A DNA stretch of 64,000 bases. Source: Pomacea canaliculata (Eukaryota > Mollusca > Gastropoda > Architaenioglossa > Ampullariidae). The notes under the pieces are model-generated. The model was not told where the DNA came from and did not search any database. It was given only the letters and a program-made list of their open reading frames with translations. The stretch is taken from positions 4,506,872 to 4,570,871 of the forward strand of contig NC_037602.1 in NCBI RefSeq assembly GCF_003073045.1. Direction: 5' to 3'. Positions 24,954 through 37,430 of the stretch are shown piece by piece (within the stretch, counting starts at the first letter, position 1; each line of letters opens with the position of its first letter). Made by a program: the position numbers and the translations under genes.

Positions 24954-26820
24954 AATATATTTTTTTTTTTTTACCTCTTCATGTCCCGCTGTAGTCTCGA
25001 CCGCCACTACACCACGGATGTGACTAAACCGGAAGTTTGTGCCAAACAAGCGCCTCGTTCTAGCATTACTAAAGATTTAAACAATAATCGTTTGCAAGCT
25101 CGAAAATGCAACATTATGTGTAGAAAAAAAAACAGTCGCTCCTAAGTTAACACACACACACACTTAGGAACAGTACAAAATACAAGTTTTGTTGTCACGG
25201 TAATTATTAGTGAGGGTTAGGGAGAGGAAATTGGTCTGTTCGTAACACGTGCAAAGTGCTACGTCTCCAAAGGGAACGCGAGCACAAGGTTTAACCTCTG
25301 ACTGTGCAAGTTGAATTTTTTTAATCGTTCTAAATCACGTAACGCTCTCTACACGACGTACACGCTAGAAATTCGCACTTCTTGCCAATTAAAATATCAA
25401 CACACAACTAATATATATATTACTGATAGAATGAGAACCATGCCTAGTGAAGCAGCTTCCTATTAGTGTTGCTTTCTTTATATTACTAACTCCATTTTAC
25501 GTGACCTAGTCAATTGTATTCTATTCTTCTGGTAATAAATGATTGACAAATAAACCTTACGATATTTCCAGACAAGATAATCCGATGATATACTACAAGA
25601 ATTTTAAAAAATGATTGTGTAATTGACTTAGGCGCTATTGAGAATTATAGTACGGAGATACTAAGGACTCTTAGTATGAACTCTTGCTATTAGCCAAGGT
25701 AGGATATTTAGTTCTTCCCTTACATTAGGTGATCCTATCGGTCCAGTGTTTTTCGGTTGTCTTTTACTGAAGCGCCCACTCACTATACACTCTGCACTGA
25801 AACCTACACGACAAATCCAATTACCAAAACGTATAGTTTACTTATGGGTTATTTGCAGACAAATTAAAGAAATAAAAATCAAAGTGAATGAAAAAAAATA
25901 AAAACTCCATTGCCCAAGGAACATGTTTTGATGATGGCTGTCACTTACCAATTGACAAATACCAGTTTGACACATATATTTATAAATATGCGCGCGTGAT
26001 GCCGCTCAAGCAAGAGCAGATGAAATTTATATATATATATCAAAACCCAAAAAATGAAATGCAAAAGAAAATGAAACGTTAAATCCCTCTATTTGCTCCT
26101 ACATCTCCCAAATATACATGCCAATTAAAATCAGCAGGATTAGCAAAAAATTAAAAAGCCTATTGAGTCATAGTGCTAAAAAGGAGATTCTTCTATTCTT
26201 TCAAAGAACATCTTCATCTCTAGTGACAATTTTTTAATTAAAATTTAGCGCATTGAACATTTAACAGTAAATATAAAACACAAACTGATAGGCACACTGA
26301 CCGGCATACATATTTCAAGGTTATCGCATTATATCAACATTTATTTCAGATATAGTGGTAAACAGGAGCTGAAGGAAGAAATAAGACTAGCACTAATGGA
26401 ACCATAAATTTCGGATTATTTGATATTCAAGACAAGACTGCAGCAACTGCAACGCAGAAAGACAGAATTTGTTGTAAGATCATCATGGTGAACATACATA
26501 AGTGGAATAAGATTTGATGTCTACGTGTGTGGGGGATGAGAACTGTTTTACGATCGAATAATGGATGGATGCTTGTTGATCTCAATGAGAAAACTTTTAT
26601 TTTTTGTCATACTGTTGACATAGTTTTTAACATTTAAAAGCAGAATTTCAAATGAGATGCGGTCTGTGATAATTTATGCAAAATAGCGATTTTTTTTTTT
26701 TTTTTTTTTTTTTTTTGTAGATACAGTATTACTTATTTTTAATTTTTAACTTAAGTATTTTAATTTTTTTTATTTATACTATAACATTTAGCGTAAATAG
26801 ACGAGAGAAAGGGAAGTTAC
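24954..26820. other. Stretch where gene C exons 3 onward are missing
   Basis: Plain AT-rich DNA. I looked on the minus strand for the third and fourth CALHM-like exons expected after 26821 and found none with the right phase or cysteines. They may be deleted, lost in the gap, or too diverged to see. Confidence 0.4.
26690..26716. repeat. Poly-T run
   Basis: 27 consecutive T; it could be the poly-A tail of a minus-strand retrotransposed sequence. Confidence 0.9.
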
Positions 26821-27827
26821 CGTGGGTCCATGACACTATAGATTATCCAGGCTCCTGCGAGGATACAAGGGCGAGTAATACCTGACCGCCTTCTGCAGAA
26901 TTTCTCACTACAGCAGTTTTTACATGTGATAGAAAGTACCCTGCAGTTGGAATCTGAAACATTTATAAGGAGTCTCATGTGTTCTCTACAGCAGCTATCT
27001 GATTATGGACATTCCACATTAAGGGAAGATGGTACAATAAATAGTATCAGTTCGACCTCTGAAGAACTAAGACCACTCATTATTCCAAATTGCATTACGT
27101 ACAAGCAAGCAACAAAAACGAAATAATATGTGCACAAAATATAAATCGTACTAATAATAAAGAGGCACCGGAGCATTTTGTTTCGACCATTCAACAAACT
27201 GACCGGGTTGTACATACCCCCAGTGCTAAATACTTTCTGAAAGTATCACTCAATCTTAACCTATTTGGCATTAATAGTTACAGTTCAGACAAATAATAAC
27301 AATGCACTAGGAAATCACTGAAATCGTTTCTTAAATGCTACTTAACCTACAACAAACTAAAAGCAGGATGAACTAAAAAACCTGTTTATGAAAAATATAA
27401 GGAAACAACAAAATCTGATGCTGTACCTTAGTGAAGTTAAGGTAAGTATATATCACAGAGATATAACAACTTTTGTTTAAAAACAATCTTCAAGTAATAG
27501 TTTAATACATTACAAAACAATATCAACTAAAATCCTATTGGTTGAATTTGAAATGTTTTTACCAATACAAAAGTTTCGAACATCATCAAGTAATGTTTGA
27601 ATAAGGCGTTGATCGGTTTAGGGGAAAGGGAACTTACCGGCAAGAAGAAGAAAAATGGCCGGCGACAATAAAAACGCCACAGAATAGGTGATTCTCATAC
27701 TTTTGTCCACACATGGACAGGTAAAATACTTATCCTCCCATATGTAGTCTGCGACGGCAATTACAGCAAATGTAACTAATGAAAAATAAGTCTTGACCAT
27801 TCCAGAGATGTCTTTCATAAGTCCCAT
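26821..27827 (-). CDS. CALHM-like channel, partial (gene C, exons 1-2)
   Basis: Two exons join in phase: 27827-27638 (190 nt, ATG start, donor CCG|GTAAGT) and 26953-26821 (133 nt, acceptor TGTTTCAG, donor ACG|GTAACT). Together they give 107 full codons plus a split one. Features match genes A and B: a first membrane segment at about 15-30, Cys-Pro-Cys at 37-39, a second hydrophobic segment at about 47-63, and a third segment with Trp99 ending in DPR before the donor. Exon 2 is unusually rich in cysteine (about residues 67-83), unlike A and B. No later exons are found before the gap, so this is either a pseudogene or a gene cut by the assembly. An upstream in-frame ATG at 27863 exists, but 27827 gives the family exon length. 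Confidence 0.65.
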
Positions 27828-28659
27828 TTCTGTATGATTCTGGATCAGCCTGGTTCGTCTCAAAGAGTGTTATTGACGAGCCTGTAATTAAAAAAGCAGC
27901 AGTAAATTTCATGTTTATTACTCAATTCTTCGAATTGTAATATCACTGTCCTAGAAAAAATAGATTGAACGTCATGTCATCCAAGTTTCAATCTAGGTGA
28001 TCAATTTATTTCACTAAGTTTTATTAGCCCTTTCTCTACTTTCGGGTTAATTAAAGCCTTTATCCTCTTGCGTGTTGGGGGCGTTCTTTTGACTCCCTGA
28101 AAACAAGAGTACTATCAACCTTTTGTTGTCTGGAGGATGTACCTGTAAATAGAAAATCAATTAACACATATCTTGTATTCAGCATATTATGCATTGTATT
28201 ATTAAAATAAAGATAGAAAAAATGAAGGAAAATGATTTTTAAAAAACTCAGGAGCAAATGCATTGATGTTGCAATACCGTATTTACCGATACTTTTCTGC
28301 AATATCCAATTTACTGAAGTGATGAGGTCTTCTTGCGATGATCATCACCACAGTGTGCCTTCAGCCGTTAATAGGCCAAGAATTAAAAGTTTAGATTAAA
28401 ATTGAACACTTGTACCCAGTCAGAGAACAATTACAAATTAAAGAGTTTATGGGGTGCGAAATAAAATAGTGGCAAGAAACATTCTATATGAGTGAACTAA
28501 TTGTATAAAGCGATAATTTTCATAGCAACATCGTGATTTTTGCTGACTTTCCTATTGTAACTAACCCAAACGAGGGCTGACTAAAATCTGTGAGATTCTT
28601 GTTACTAACTTAAAGGGATTCTAAAGGCAAAATTAGAACCACTGCATTAAAGGAAAGGC

Positions 28660-29870
28660 TTATTCTTACCTGTCACAACGATGAACCAAATCGGAAGAGC
28701 GACGCTGCTTTTTCTACCCACAAGCTTTGGGATATATATTCGTTTTCGTGTCCAATTTCTGAGAAATGGTCAGATGACGTGTCGCTCGTGCCTGCATTGA
28801 AAAGAAGCAGCTGTGCGCTTTACCGAGTCGATGAAAAAAACATACATGGATCTCTTTACAGTGCGAATTCAACCAGAGTTTTTAGAAATGCAGGTAACAC
28901 TAACCAGAGGTGCAACGTGGACCAGAACTAAAAGGGGCATGAGGTAAATCCTTTAATGCTTACGCATTTTAGACAGGATAGGATCCCTAATATTTATAGA
29001 ATGTGATGCTGGTAAACAAGTTGGCCCACCAAGGCATCCAGATGTATAGCGTAGCACATGCAGTCCCCACCCAAACATCAAAGACAGAGGGAGTACTTTA
29101 TAGTCAAATATAACCCCAATCTTCTAACTATTACTTTGCATCTCCATCTAAATAAGGTTGTCAAGACAAAACGCATAAGGGCTTACATTCGACTTCACCA
29201 AGTGAAGACTTTTGAAATGCCAACTTCATCTTTGCTGTGGCTCTAACACCCAATAAGATCCTTGCCAAACATCGCCTATGGTTATTATAAATTCTGGCAT
29301 ACTACATCTGTTACAAGAGACGTAAGTAAAAAAAGGCAATCAAAATGGTGTTGTTTGATCAAAACAATACAAAACCTGTTGAAAGTCAGGAAGCAAAACA
29401 AAGAATACTAGGAAATACTAACAGCACCGTGACATTGACAAAGCCTAAAGAATGACCCAAAGAAACTATGTCAAGTTGGAAAATCACTTAAGAGTAAAGT
29501 CTCCACCATTCAGGACGAATTGGGAAATTACGGACTATCCTGACACAAGTAATGTATTATACCAAATGTTTACAGCATAATGACGGTTTAACAAGTTTAA
29601 GCATTTTGATTGCTACGTTCTACAACCTGCATTTTCATACTTATCAATATTGGCTTGTGCAATTTTCACTTACAAAATAAATCCAAACAAAAGAAAAAAG
29701 CAGTGGAGAAGTTCCCTGTACGTGTAGGAATGTGACAGATTCGTTACAGCGTTGTAATGACAATACTACAATGCGTGACATAGAAGAACTGATATCTAAT
29801 GCGTGCCAGTTGAGTGTGTAAGAGGAGGGAAAGAAAACACGACTCAGATGCTTTCTGTGGCACACAGCGT
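28660..29870. repeat. Segmental duplication block, copy 2
   Basis: 28660-29590 matches 52810-53765 almost base for base. 29560-29870 matches 55300-55605 and about 800-1090. It carries the CALHM-like exon relic at 28670-28791. Confidence 0.85.
28670..28791 (-). pseudogene. CALHM-like exon 3 relic, stop-containing
   Basis: The segment has acceptor AATGCAG and donor ACAG|GTAAGA and is 122 nt long with one split base at each end, exactly the length and phase of exon 3 of gene A. The matching frame reads an ERHVI stretch, then TGA as the seventh codon, then PFLRNWTRK and a hydrophobic segment ending WFIVVT. The copy at 52829-52950 is open in this frame. The cysteines of exon 3 are absent in both, so the family link rests on length, phase and hydrophobic pattern only. 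Confidence 0.4.
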
Positions 29871-30119
29871 GGAAGCTTCTGCTTTACCACCGACTACAAT
29901 TGACGTCAGCACTCGTGTCGCTTCACTGACTCCCTCCGCTCTAGAGAAAAACAGGGCCGCAGCGAGGTAGGATAGGTGGGCAGCGTTCAGCAACGCAAAC
30001 AGTCGAGGAAAGCTTTTTTCCGATTTTCCAAATTGACATGTCACCTTGTTTGATGAATGCGATCCAGGCCCAAGGATATAAGTTTTTGCGGCTATAGCGA
30101 GGCAGTTTCTTCAGTATAA

Positions 30120-30667
30120 TATCAATAGTGTCAGGGCCGGATAGTTTTTTTATAGGGTCCGGGATAAGAGGGGTACATAGTTTAGGTTAGAGGTTCAGTC
30201 AGGGCCTTTTCCTGATATACCAGTGGAGACTACCGTCTCTGAGAGCAGAAAACATTTTAATGAAGCAAACATCAGTATCATTATGATGACAGTTAGCTAC
30301 AGCGACAGCGAGAGAGACAAAGTGAGAGAAGGAGAAGCAAAATGATGGGCCTGAGCCGTATTCATAACTTACAGGTTTACTTTGATACTTTCTAAGTGGG
30401 TTATGGGCATATGAACTAATTATTTATTCGATCATTATACCACATCTTCCAGAAGTGTGGTCCTCAATAATGCCGCAACAAGGCAGACTGACCCCAAGCA
30501 ATTCAACTAAAGTATAACGAGGGTAGCTGAATAGATCATCTTACCTTCCGCAGGTGCAAGGGTAGAGGGAGACAGCCGTCGTCTTCTTTAGTCCATGAAC
30601 AGAACTGTGATCACTAGTGCTTAACAGAACGCTGTATCCATCGCGTGATTTCTTCCAAGATGTAGGC
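30120..30667 (-). repeat. Copy of gene A / 55.7 kb 5' region, cut by hAT
   Basis: 30295-30667 matches 10743-11150 and 55771-56175, including the donor GTAAGA at 30544. It is broken off at the hAT terminus at 30668. 30120-30290 also matches 55605-55770. It is probably the 5' region of a lost or decayed gene. Confidence 0.7.
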
Positions 30668-31962
30668 CAGCGGTTCTCAACCTTTTACTTGTGACGCCCC
30701 CCTGACGAACACCGGTACTTCCGCGCGCCCCACTTAGCCAGCAAGGTCGGTGGAGGAGATGGGGGGGGGGAGCCTTAGCTAACCTCGAACGCCGCGTCGA
30801 GGGAATCAGTACAATTTAGAAACGGAAGAACAAAGTTGGTGTCTGCAAGAAGTATAATTGTTAATGAAATTTTACTAAAGCAACTTCTGTGGTGCTAATA
30901 AATATTATTTTATTGGACACTCGCTTTGATTAATGAGAAGTTGAGCCTGCTTGCTGTTGCATAGAGAAGCGACCTGTGTGCGATGTTCGTACCCACTGCT
31001 ATTCGCAGCTCAGCCCTCTGCGTCACACGATTTTCTGTATTTCGACTTCAGTGCTGCCAATGCTGAAAATCCTTGCTCACAATATACGAAGTTGAAAATG
31101 GCAGAAGAAACTTTCATTGCTTTCTCAGAAAGGAGAGGATATGCACCGTTGACGCTAATCCAGAATGTTGGCACTGGTGTTGTTTGGAAGACTATTTTCA
31201 GGGATTGGTCACTCGAAAGGTCGACGAGCTGCTCTTCTTCTTCCGTGGACAACCCGCTTGTGCTAGGATCAGCCAGAAATGGATTACGAATCCAATCGTA
31301 TTTAGTCACATCAATTTCAGCGAAGTAATGCTGAAACCTTTCTTGCAGTCCGTTTAGATGGGCAATAATTACATTCTTCATCTGATCAAGATTCAAGTTG
31401 TCAGCCTTGCACTTACACAAGCACGGAAACATATCAAAACTATTTTCCTGGCGTATCTTTTGCGTCCACAACAAAATTTTTCGGACGACAGCATTCATCT
31501 TGTCAGTTGTTTGTAATATGGTGGTGTCTTTCCCTTGCATAGAAGTATTCACAACGTTCAGCTTCTGAAATATGTCCGATAAATATGCCATTAGCAGCAG
31601 CCATCGGTCGTTCTTAAGCAGGTCAGCCTTGTTGAAAGAGTTCTCCTTCAGAAACGCCCACAATTCTTCCCTCAATTCAAAGACACTCGCGAGAGCTTTT
31701 CCACTCGACAACCACTTGATTCGCAGTACTAGAGCAAGGCGTCCTAGTCGGCTCCCATGTTTTGACATATCAGAGAAAACAGGCGAGATCTGGCAGAACT
31801 GTTATTCACAAAGTTCTCCACTTTGATGACATCCGTTGGCACTGTGTTCAAGTCAACACTCAAATCTTTGGAAGCTAGAACTTCACGGTGGATCATGCAG
31901 TGAGTCCAAACTACGTCTGGAGCAACCTTTTTAATAAGAGATTGCAACCCTGAGAACCGCTG
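30668..31962 (-). mobile_element. hAT transposon, deletion derivative, copy 1
   Basis: The left end is CAGCGGTTCTCAACC and the right end is its inverted match GGTTGCAA / GAGAACCGCTG. The transposase relic lies at 31010-31947. The right terminal repeat runs straight into coding sequence for the middle of the transposase, so the 5' half of the gene is deleted. No clear 8-bp target duplication is seen (left ATGTAGGC, right TTAGCCTA). Confidence 0.85.
31010..31947 (-). pseudogene. hAT (ZBED/SCAND3-like) transposase fragment, copy 1
   Basis: The minus strand reads the C-terminal half of a ZBED5/SCAND3-type hAT transposase: HCMIHRE, then RIKWLSSGKALASVFELREE, then a hydrophobic-acidic repeat region and the CEQGFSALAALKSKYR dimerisation-type motif. 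A one-base frameshift near 31745 separates the first 67 codons from the rest. The last part is shifted again compared with the copy at 57 kb. The N-terminal BED finger and first catalytic region are missing, so it cannot be active. The ORF begins within 20 bases of the terminal repeat. Confidence 0.85.
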
Positions 31963-32460
31963 TTAGCCTATTTATTAGCCTTTCAAACTATAATTAATAG
32001 TATATTATTTAATATTATATGTATAAATTAATATGATGTGTTAGCATGTCCATATGTAAAGCGCTTTGAGTCTGGCTGATGCTAGAAAAAGGCGCTATAC
32101 AAATGTGTTATTTATTTATCAAAACCATGTTTAATGCCAATGGCAATGCCACGCTGTGTCATAGGCCGGTCTATGTTATTTTGTCGGGAGGGGAGAGTGG
32201 GTATGGTCGATTTTTGAGAGGGGAGCGAGGGCTGGCGTCGAGTGAATGATCGTTAGGGTTTAGCGTTGGGGTTAGGTTTAGGGTTGGGGTTAGAGTTAGT
32301 GTTAATTTTAAGGTTAGGGCTAGGGTTGGGGTTAGAGTTAGTGTTAATTTTAAGGTTAGGGCTAGGGTTGGGGTTAGAGTTAGTGTTAATTTTAAGGTTA
32401 GGGTTAGGGTGAGGATGAGGATTAGCGTTGGGGTTAGGTTTAGGCTTAGGTTTACAGGGA
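31963..32460. repeat. hAT-linked tail with telomere-like TTAGGG-type repeat
   Basis: The tail shared with 58110-58520 holds an AAAGCGCTTTGAG...GGCGCTATACAAAT motif, common at the 3' end of animal retroposons, then a TTAGGG-like array at 32255-32455. The array contains three 42-bp units with a GTTAGAGTTAGTGTTAATTT core; the 58.4 kb copy has one. Confidence 0.85.
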
Positions 32461-33699
32461 AAACAATCAACTAAGTGAGTGAAGGAATTAAGTATTATAT
32501 AATAATTTGTAGTAAACATAAAGGAAGGTGGACATGTAAAGTGGTGGTTAAGAAAAAAAATATATATGTATATATTTACAAGGTTTCCTGGAGTTCGGAG
32601 GTATTTCTAGAGGCCTCATCTAGTTGTCTTGAAAGTATTTAGATAGATGGCATCGAAAGCAGTTCAGGGAGTTCAACCGCGAGAGGGAAACTGTTCCATA
32701 GCACGCTTCCTGAGTATTTATTGGAATGACCTTTGCTTGTTTAGTGCGTTGGAGGGCAAGATTTATTAATACAGAGGTTATACAGATAGGTCAGGGTTTC
32801 CGTAATGACCGGTGCTGAGAGCTTTAGAATTTTGTTGTTGATGCTGTCTGGTCCTCTGGCGTTAGTATCTTTGAGTTTGGTAAGTGCTTGATATACTTCC
32901 AATATACTCAAGGGGGAATGGAAAGAGCTGTATCACCTTTCTCTCCCTTCCTCACCTTCTCTCCGGGACGGTATAAGACCGTGGCCCTGACAGCCGGCTT
33001 TTTTCTTTCCGTCGATCGACCTGTCACAAGCTGTTTGGATGAGTGGACGTCTTTTTCTTTGGGTTCCACACTCTTCTAGTCTGTAGGGGCCCTGATAGGC
33101 GGCTGGAAGTGCGCGTGAGGGCGAGTGAAAGTATTTTTATATGTTAATAACTATGCTGTTCAGATTTTGAGTAACCGCCTCCTTATACTCAGACTCGCCT
33201 ACTAGCTCACACAAACATTCCAGGCCAAAGTCGGCCGCCGTAAGCGCGCAGCAGTTGAACGTCTAACTTCTAGCATTTCACTCGCTCACTTGCTCCAGCT
33301 GCTGCCCCACCTGATACTCGTGCCCGGGTGCGGCCAAGCCTTTCTGCGGAGCAGCGAAGGTGCGAACCCGCGAGTAGGGGCCCACGTGACCAACGGTCCA
33401 TAGCCCCTCTAAACAGGCAACTACAGTTGAAGACGCTTGGCAAGTCCAGGACTGCCTGTTGTCTCCTGCAGGTAAAATTCCCTAAAAGCTGGGCGATCAT
33501 TTGGACGCGTGGCTGGTGGAGTACCGAAGGAGTCGTCGTTCCAGTATCACTATCACGACTGTCTTACTAGTCACAAGCACGACTGTATCACTAACACAAC
33601 GCTCACTGTCACAAAAGACGTGCTTACATACTACACGCACAGATAGGTAGAAGGTTCCAGAAGGAACTATACATATATATAGTTTTTTTTCAACATCTT

Positions 33700-34921
33700 T
33701 TTCAGCGCTCTATGGATTCACTCTCCATCCCAGCCGCTTGGAAATTGTCTACCATTGTCCCAGTTCCGAAGAAAGTTTCAGCTCGGCATCTCAATGACTT
33801 TAGACCAGTGGCCTTAACATCGTTGGTCATGAAAGTATTTGAGACAATCATCCAAACACCTGGAGAATCCTCAAGCCCATGCTCGATTGTTGTTTGCAGA
33901 TTTCTCGTCGGCTTTCAACACTATTCAGCCACATATCCTAGCTCGAAGACTCCTAGACGAGTTTTCCCTTGACTATCAGCTGGTGTCATGGATCATTCAA
34001 TTTTTGGTTGACAGGCAGCAACGAGTTCTTGTCAATGACACTTTTTCCGACCTAATCACCACGTTCACCAGCTCACCTCAGGGCTGTGTTCTATCCCCGC
34101 TTCTGTTTATTCTGTATACCAACAGTTGTCGCAGTCGCCATGAGGGTCACTATCTTGTCAAATTCTCTGATGACACTGCACTGCTGTCTCTCCTTAGCGG
34201 GACAGTGCATACCCACTGTGTTGCTTTGGAGAAATTCATTGTCTGGTGCGATGACAACTTTCTAGAGCTTAATGTGAGTAAGACGAAAGAGATTGTCTTT
34301 GATTCCCGTCGGAATTCTTCACCATGTTCTGTGTGTGTCATCCATGACAAGGAGGTGGAAATTGTTTCTGCTTTTAAATACCTGGGCACCATCTTCGATA
34401 GACGACTTTGCTAGGATGTCAACACTCAGCCTGTTGTGAAGAAGGCTCAACAACGCCTCTTCCTTCTCCGGAAGCTGAAGTCTTTCTCTGTCTCCCACCA
34501 ATTTCTTCAGCTTTTTTACAAATCGCACATAGAAAGCATACTGTCCTTCTCGTTTATTTGTTTCTACAACAGTTTATCGGTGAAGGGCAAGAGCAGCCTA
34601 CTTCGTGTGGTATCCACCTGCTCCAAAGTCACTGGGTCAACTCAGAGTTCTCTTCAGACTCTGTACAATAGGCGGGCTCTTCTGAAGGTGTCTGCCATCC
34701 TTCGTGATGACATGCATGCTCCCGTCGGGCCGCCGATGTGTGCCTGCATGCAGGACAAACAGACTGCGGCTGTCTTTTGTTGTTTCAGCAATGCGACTTT
34801 TGAATGGGTTATGAATGAGACATGAATAGTTTTGTGCATGCAATTGTGTATGAATTTTAATTTTAATCGAGCTGCACCAGAATTGCACTCTGGGACAAAT
34901 AAAGTCTTATCTTATCTTATC
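33700..34921 (+). mobile_element. Rex1/CR1-like LINE, 5'-truncated
   Basis: Reverse transcriptase in three frames: 33712-33868, 33860-34414 and 34436-34825. It shows motifs LLFADFSSAFNTI, SSPQGCVLSPLLF and KFSDDTALL. The catalytic box reads S-D-D where F/Y-A-D-D is usual, so it may be dead even apart from the frameshifts. The 3' end is GGGACAAATAAAGTCTTATC followed by a short TCTTA repeat (34901-34921), typical for Rex1-type LINEs. ORF1 and endonuclease are absent. Confidence 0.85.
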
Positions 34922-34924
34922 TAT

Positions 34925-36190
34925 CATGGCCTCTATGAGCCTGTCCAGTTTACTGTGATTTCCCTTTGTACATCCTTCCTATCTCAAGGCAACAAAATAA
35001 TTTCTTTAATTACAAAATAGTGCTATTTTTGGAACAGGTTCTTTAGCTTTACTGAAATATTCATGTCAACATTGTACCACTTTTATTTTGTGATGATTAA
35101 CGTCATTTGAAAATAGATTAAATCAATATAATTATTCCGATGTAATGATCACAGATCAAATGAAAGATTACCAGGTATAAGCATTTTCGATTAAAGTATA
35201 ACAGGCTTTTTAAGCTTACGTCGTTGTCACATAAGCAAAAAAGACGGGAGAAAAAAGTTTTTGGATAGGATTCAAAGAGAGAGAACCATTCCAATTATTA
35301 AATTTTATTCACTCAAAAAAGTAGGGAAAACGATTTAAATGAAATAGAAAATTATGAATTATGAGACTAAACTAAGCATAATTACACTCATCAACGTAAA
35401 AATAGTAAATAATCTATCTGTATAAAGTCTACATATCTACTTGAAGACTAACATCATTTATGTATGCGTATTTTAATTGATTAAAATGTATCGTTATAGA
35501 GCGTGTATTTTGAATACACAAAGCATATCTAGTAAAAGACAAAGACAAACAAAATAATCTATTCTTTCTATTAACAAAGAAATAAAATCTTCGTTAAACA
35601 CAAATACCCTCTCCCCGTCCCCAACACAAACACAATGTATACAAGATCTACAAAGATTTACATTTATATGTAACCGTAAACCCCATCATATTAATTTCAA
35701 AAGTATTAATACAAATTCTAGACAAGGTAGAGAATATTCTCACAGATTAATACACAGCAAGTTAGATTAAAATCAGAGTTAATAGAAGTAAAATGTATTA
35801 TGATAACAAAATACATAGCTTTCTTTATGAATATTTGCAGTCAGATTACCTTTATAGTTTGTGGCCTTGTCCATGTGGTCACGATAAGTTATAACGATTC
35901 TTGAATTGCCGTACACACTGCAATTGTCAATGCTTTGCTTGGGAGCATCAGCGTCAGAAATGATATTAAAAGAGTTCCAGTGCTTTTATAAAAGATCGCT
36001 GCTTTCTTAGCCTTAGTATTTAAATAATAGAAGAGGATATTTCTTTCGTTTTTTAAATTTCTGAAATGACAATCATGATTACCATCAATTTTATCTTTTT
36101 TCATAAACACTCGCAATGGTACAGCTGATTAAACGATAAAGGGAAAACTTTGCAACAGTTTCTAGTGATAAGGGAGAAAAGCATTATGGT
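34925..36190. other. AT-rich stretch with no gene seen
   Basis: No motif-bearing open frame and no strong repeat. The minus-strand frame at 35889-36116 has no recognisable features. Confidence 0.4.
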
Positions 36191-36201
36191 CGTCTGTTAA
36201 C

Positions 36202-36563
36202 CAGTGTTGTCCATAAGAATGGGAATCCCATGGGAATCCCATGGGAAACGTCCCATGTGATGGGATGGGATGGGACAGCACACATTTGTATTTCCCATGG
36301 TACTCGATACTTGATATTGTAAAATAAATTTACGCTGAAATTTGCATTGTCAGACTTTTTAAGCACAGGAAAAATACTTTTTATTCCAGTTTCATTATGC
36401 CATGACTTTGTTAACATGTGTGCAATGCGCAGTGTTGTCCATAGGAATGGGAATCCCATGGGAATCCCATGGGAAACGTCCCATGGGATGGGATGGGATG
36501 GGACATGCATAAAGTGCCATAGGATGGGATGGGATAGAAAAATATGTCCCATGGACAACCCTG
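36202..36563. mobile_element. hAT-type MITE with CCCATGGG palindromes
   Basis: It starts CAGTGTTGTCCAT and ends ATGGACAACCCTG (imperfect inverted repeats). It is flanked by CTGTTAAC (36194-36201) and CTGTTATC (36564-36571), a 7/8 match to an 8-bp target duplication typical of hAT. A second terminus-like start lies inside at 36431, so the element seems to be a partial duplication or nested pair. The interior is rich in GGGAATCCCATGGG and GGGATGGGAT words. Confidence 0.75.
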
Positions 36564-37430
36564 CTGTTATCTCTTTACACAATAAACTTTGAAACTCGCT
36601 AAGGGTATTTTCACAAACCCTTTTTTTCTACAATATATTCATATGGAAAGGGAACAGGACACGAAACAGGTGGTCGAATGAGTTGTGTGGGAGTACTTAG
36701 GTGCGATCGTCTCATGACGGCCGCTATTTCTTTGAGGTCACCGTGTCATGTCACAAGTACAAAATTGTGAAGATGCGGGACGAGGCTAAGAATAATTTGT
36801 GTTGCTGTTTTGTATTTTATTACGAGTAGTCTGATCTTTTACTGGGTCTGGAACTCCGACAGTTTTCCTCGCTGCTATGAAGTCTTGAACAAATTATTCA
36901 CATTTCAATGATACTGTTTTTAGACGCAGGCTTAAGGGTGGTCATCTGCATCCCTCTTTAGCACAAAGGTTCCATTTCATTGTTCGCCTCCCTTTACGGC
37001 AACCGAAAAGAAGTTAATAATGTTAACGAAAACAGCAAAATCAGCACAACAACATCAGCAATTAATTAAATTGCTCTTCATCGTAAAAGATTTTGCAGGT
37101 TAAATAAAATTAAGCATTTAATTTGCGAAAATTATTCCTCTTCATTTACTGTCATTCCTATAACACTTGCTCCTCTTCATACTTTAAGGATAGTTTTACA
37201 GAGACTGTGTATCTAGGGTTTAAATCCTGCCTTTTATAAACTACGCACCCTTGCTGAGCGGATCAGTCTAATCCAATGTGAACAAAAACAAATATCTACC
37301 CATGCGAATTTTAGTCTGTGTAAGTAAACACATTTTCAATATAATGAATGAAAATGCAAAAGTAAATAAACAGAATATATCTGTTATTAATAAACTCAAA
37401 GCATATTGGCATTTTTCTGCTTTAAAAATG

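Noticed and set aside
29844..30044. Minus-strand hydrophobic frame as a further CALHM exon 1
   Set aside because: It lacks the Cys-Pro-Cys motif, has a poor donor (GTAAAG) and is absent from the duplicate block at 55.6 kb.
32171..32519. Leu/Thr and Pro/Asn repeat proteins on the minus strand
   Set aside because: Translation of the telomere-like repeat.
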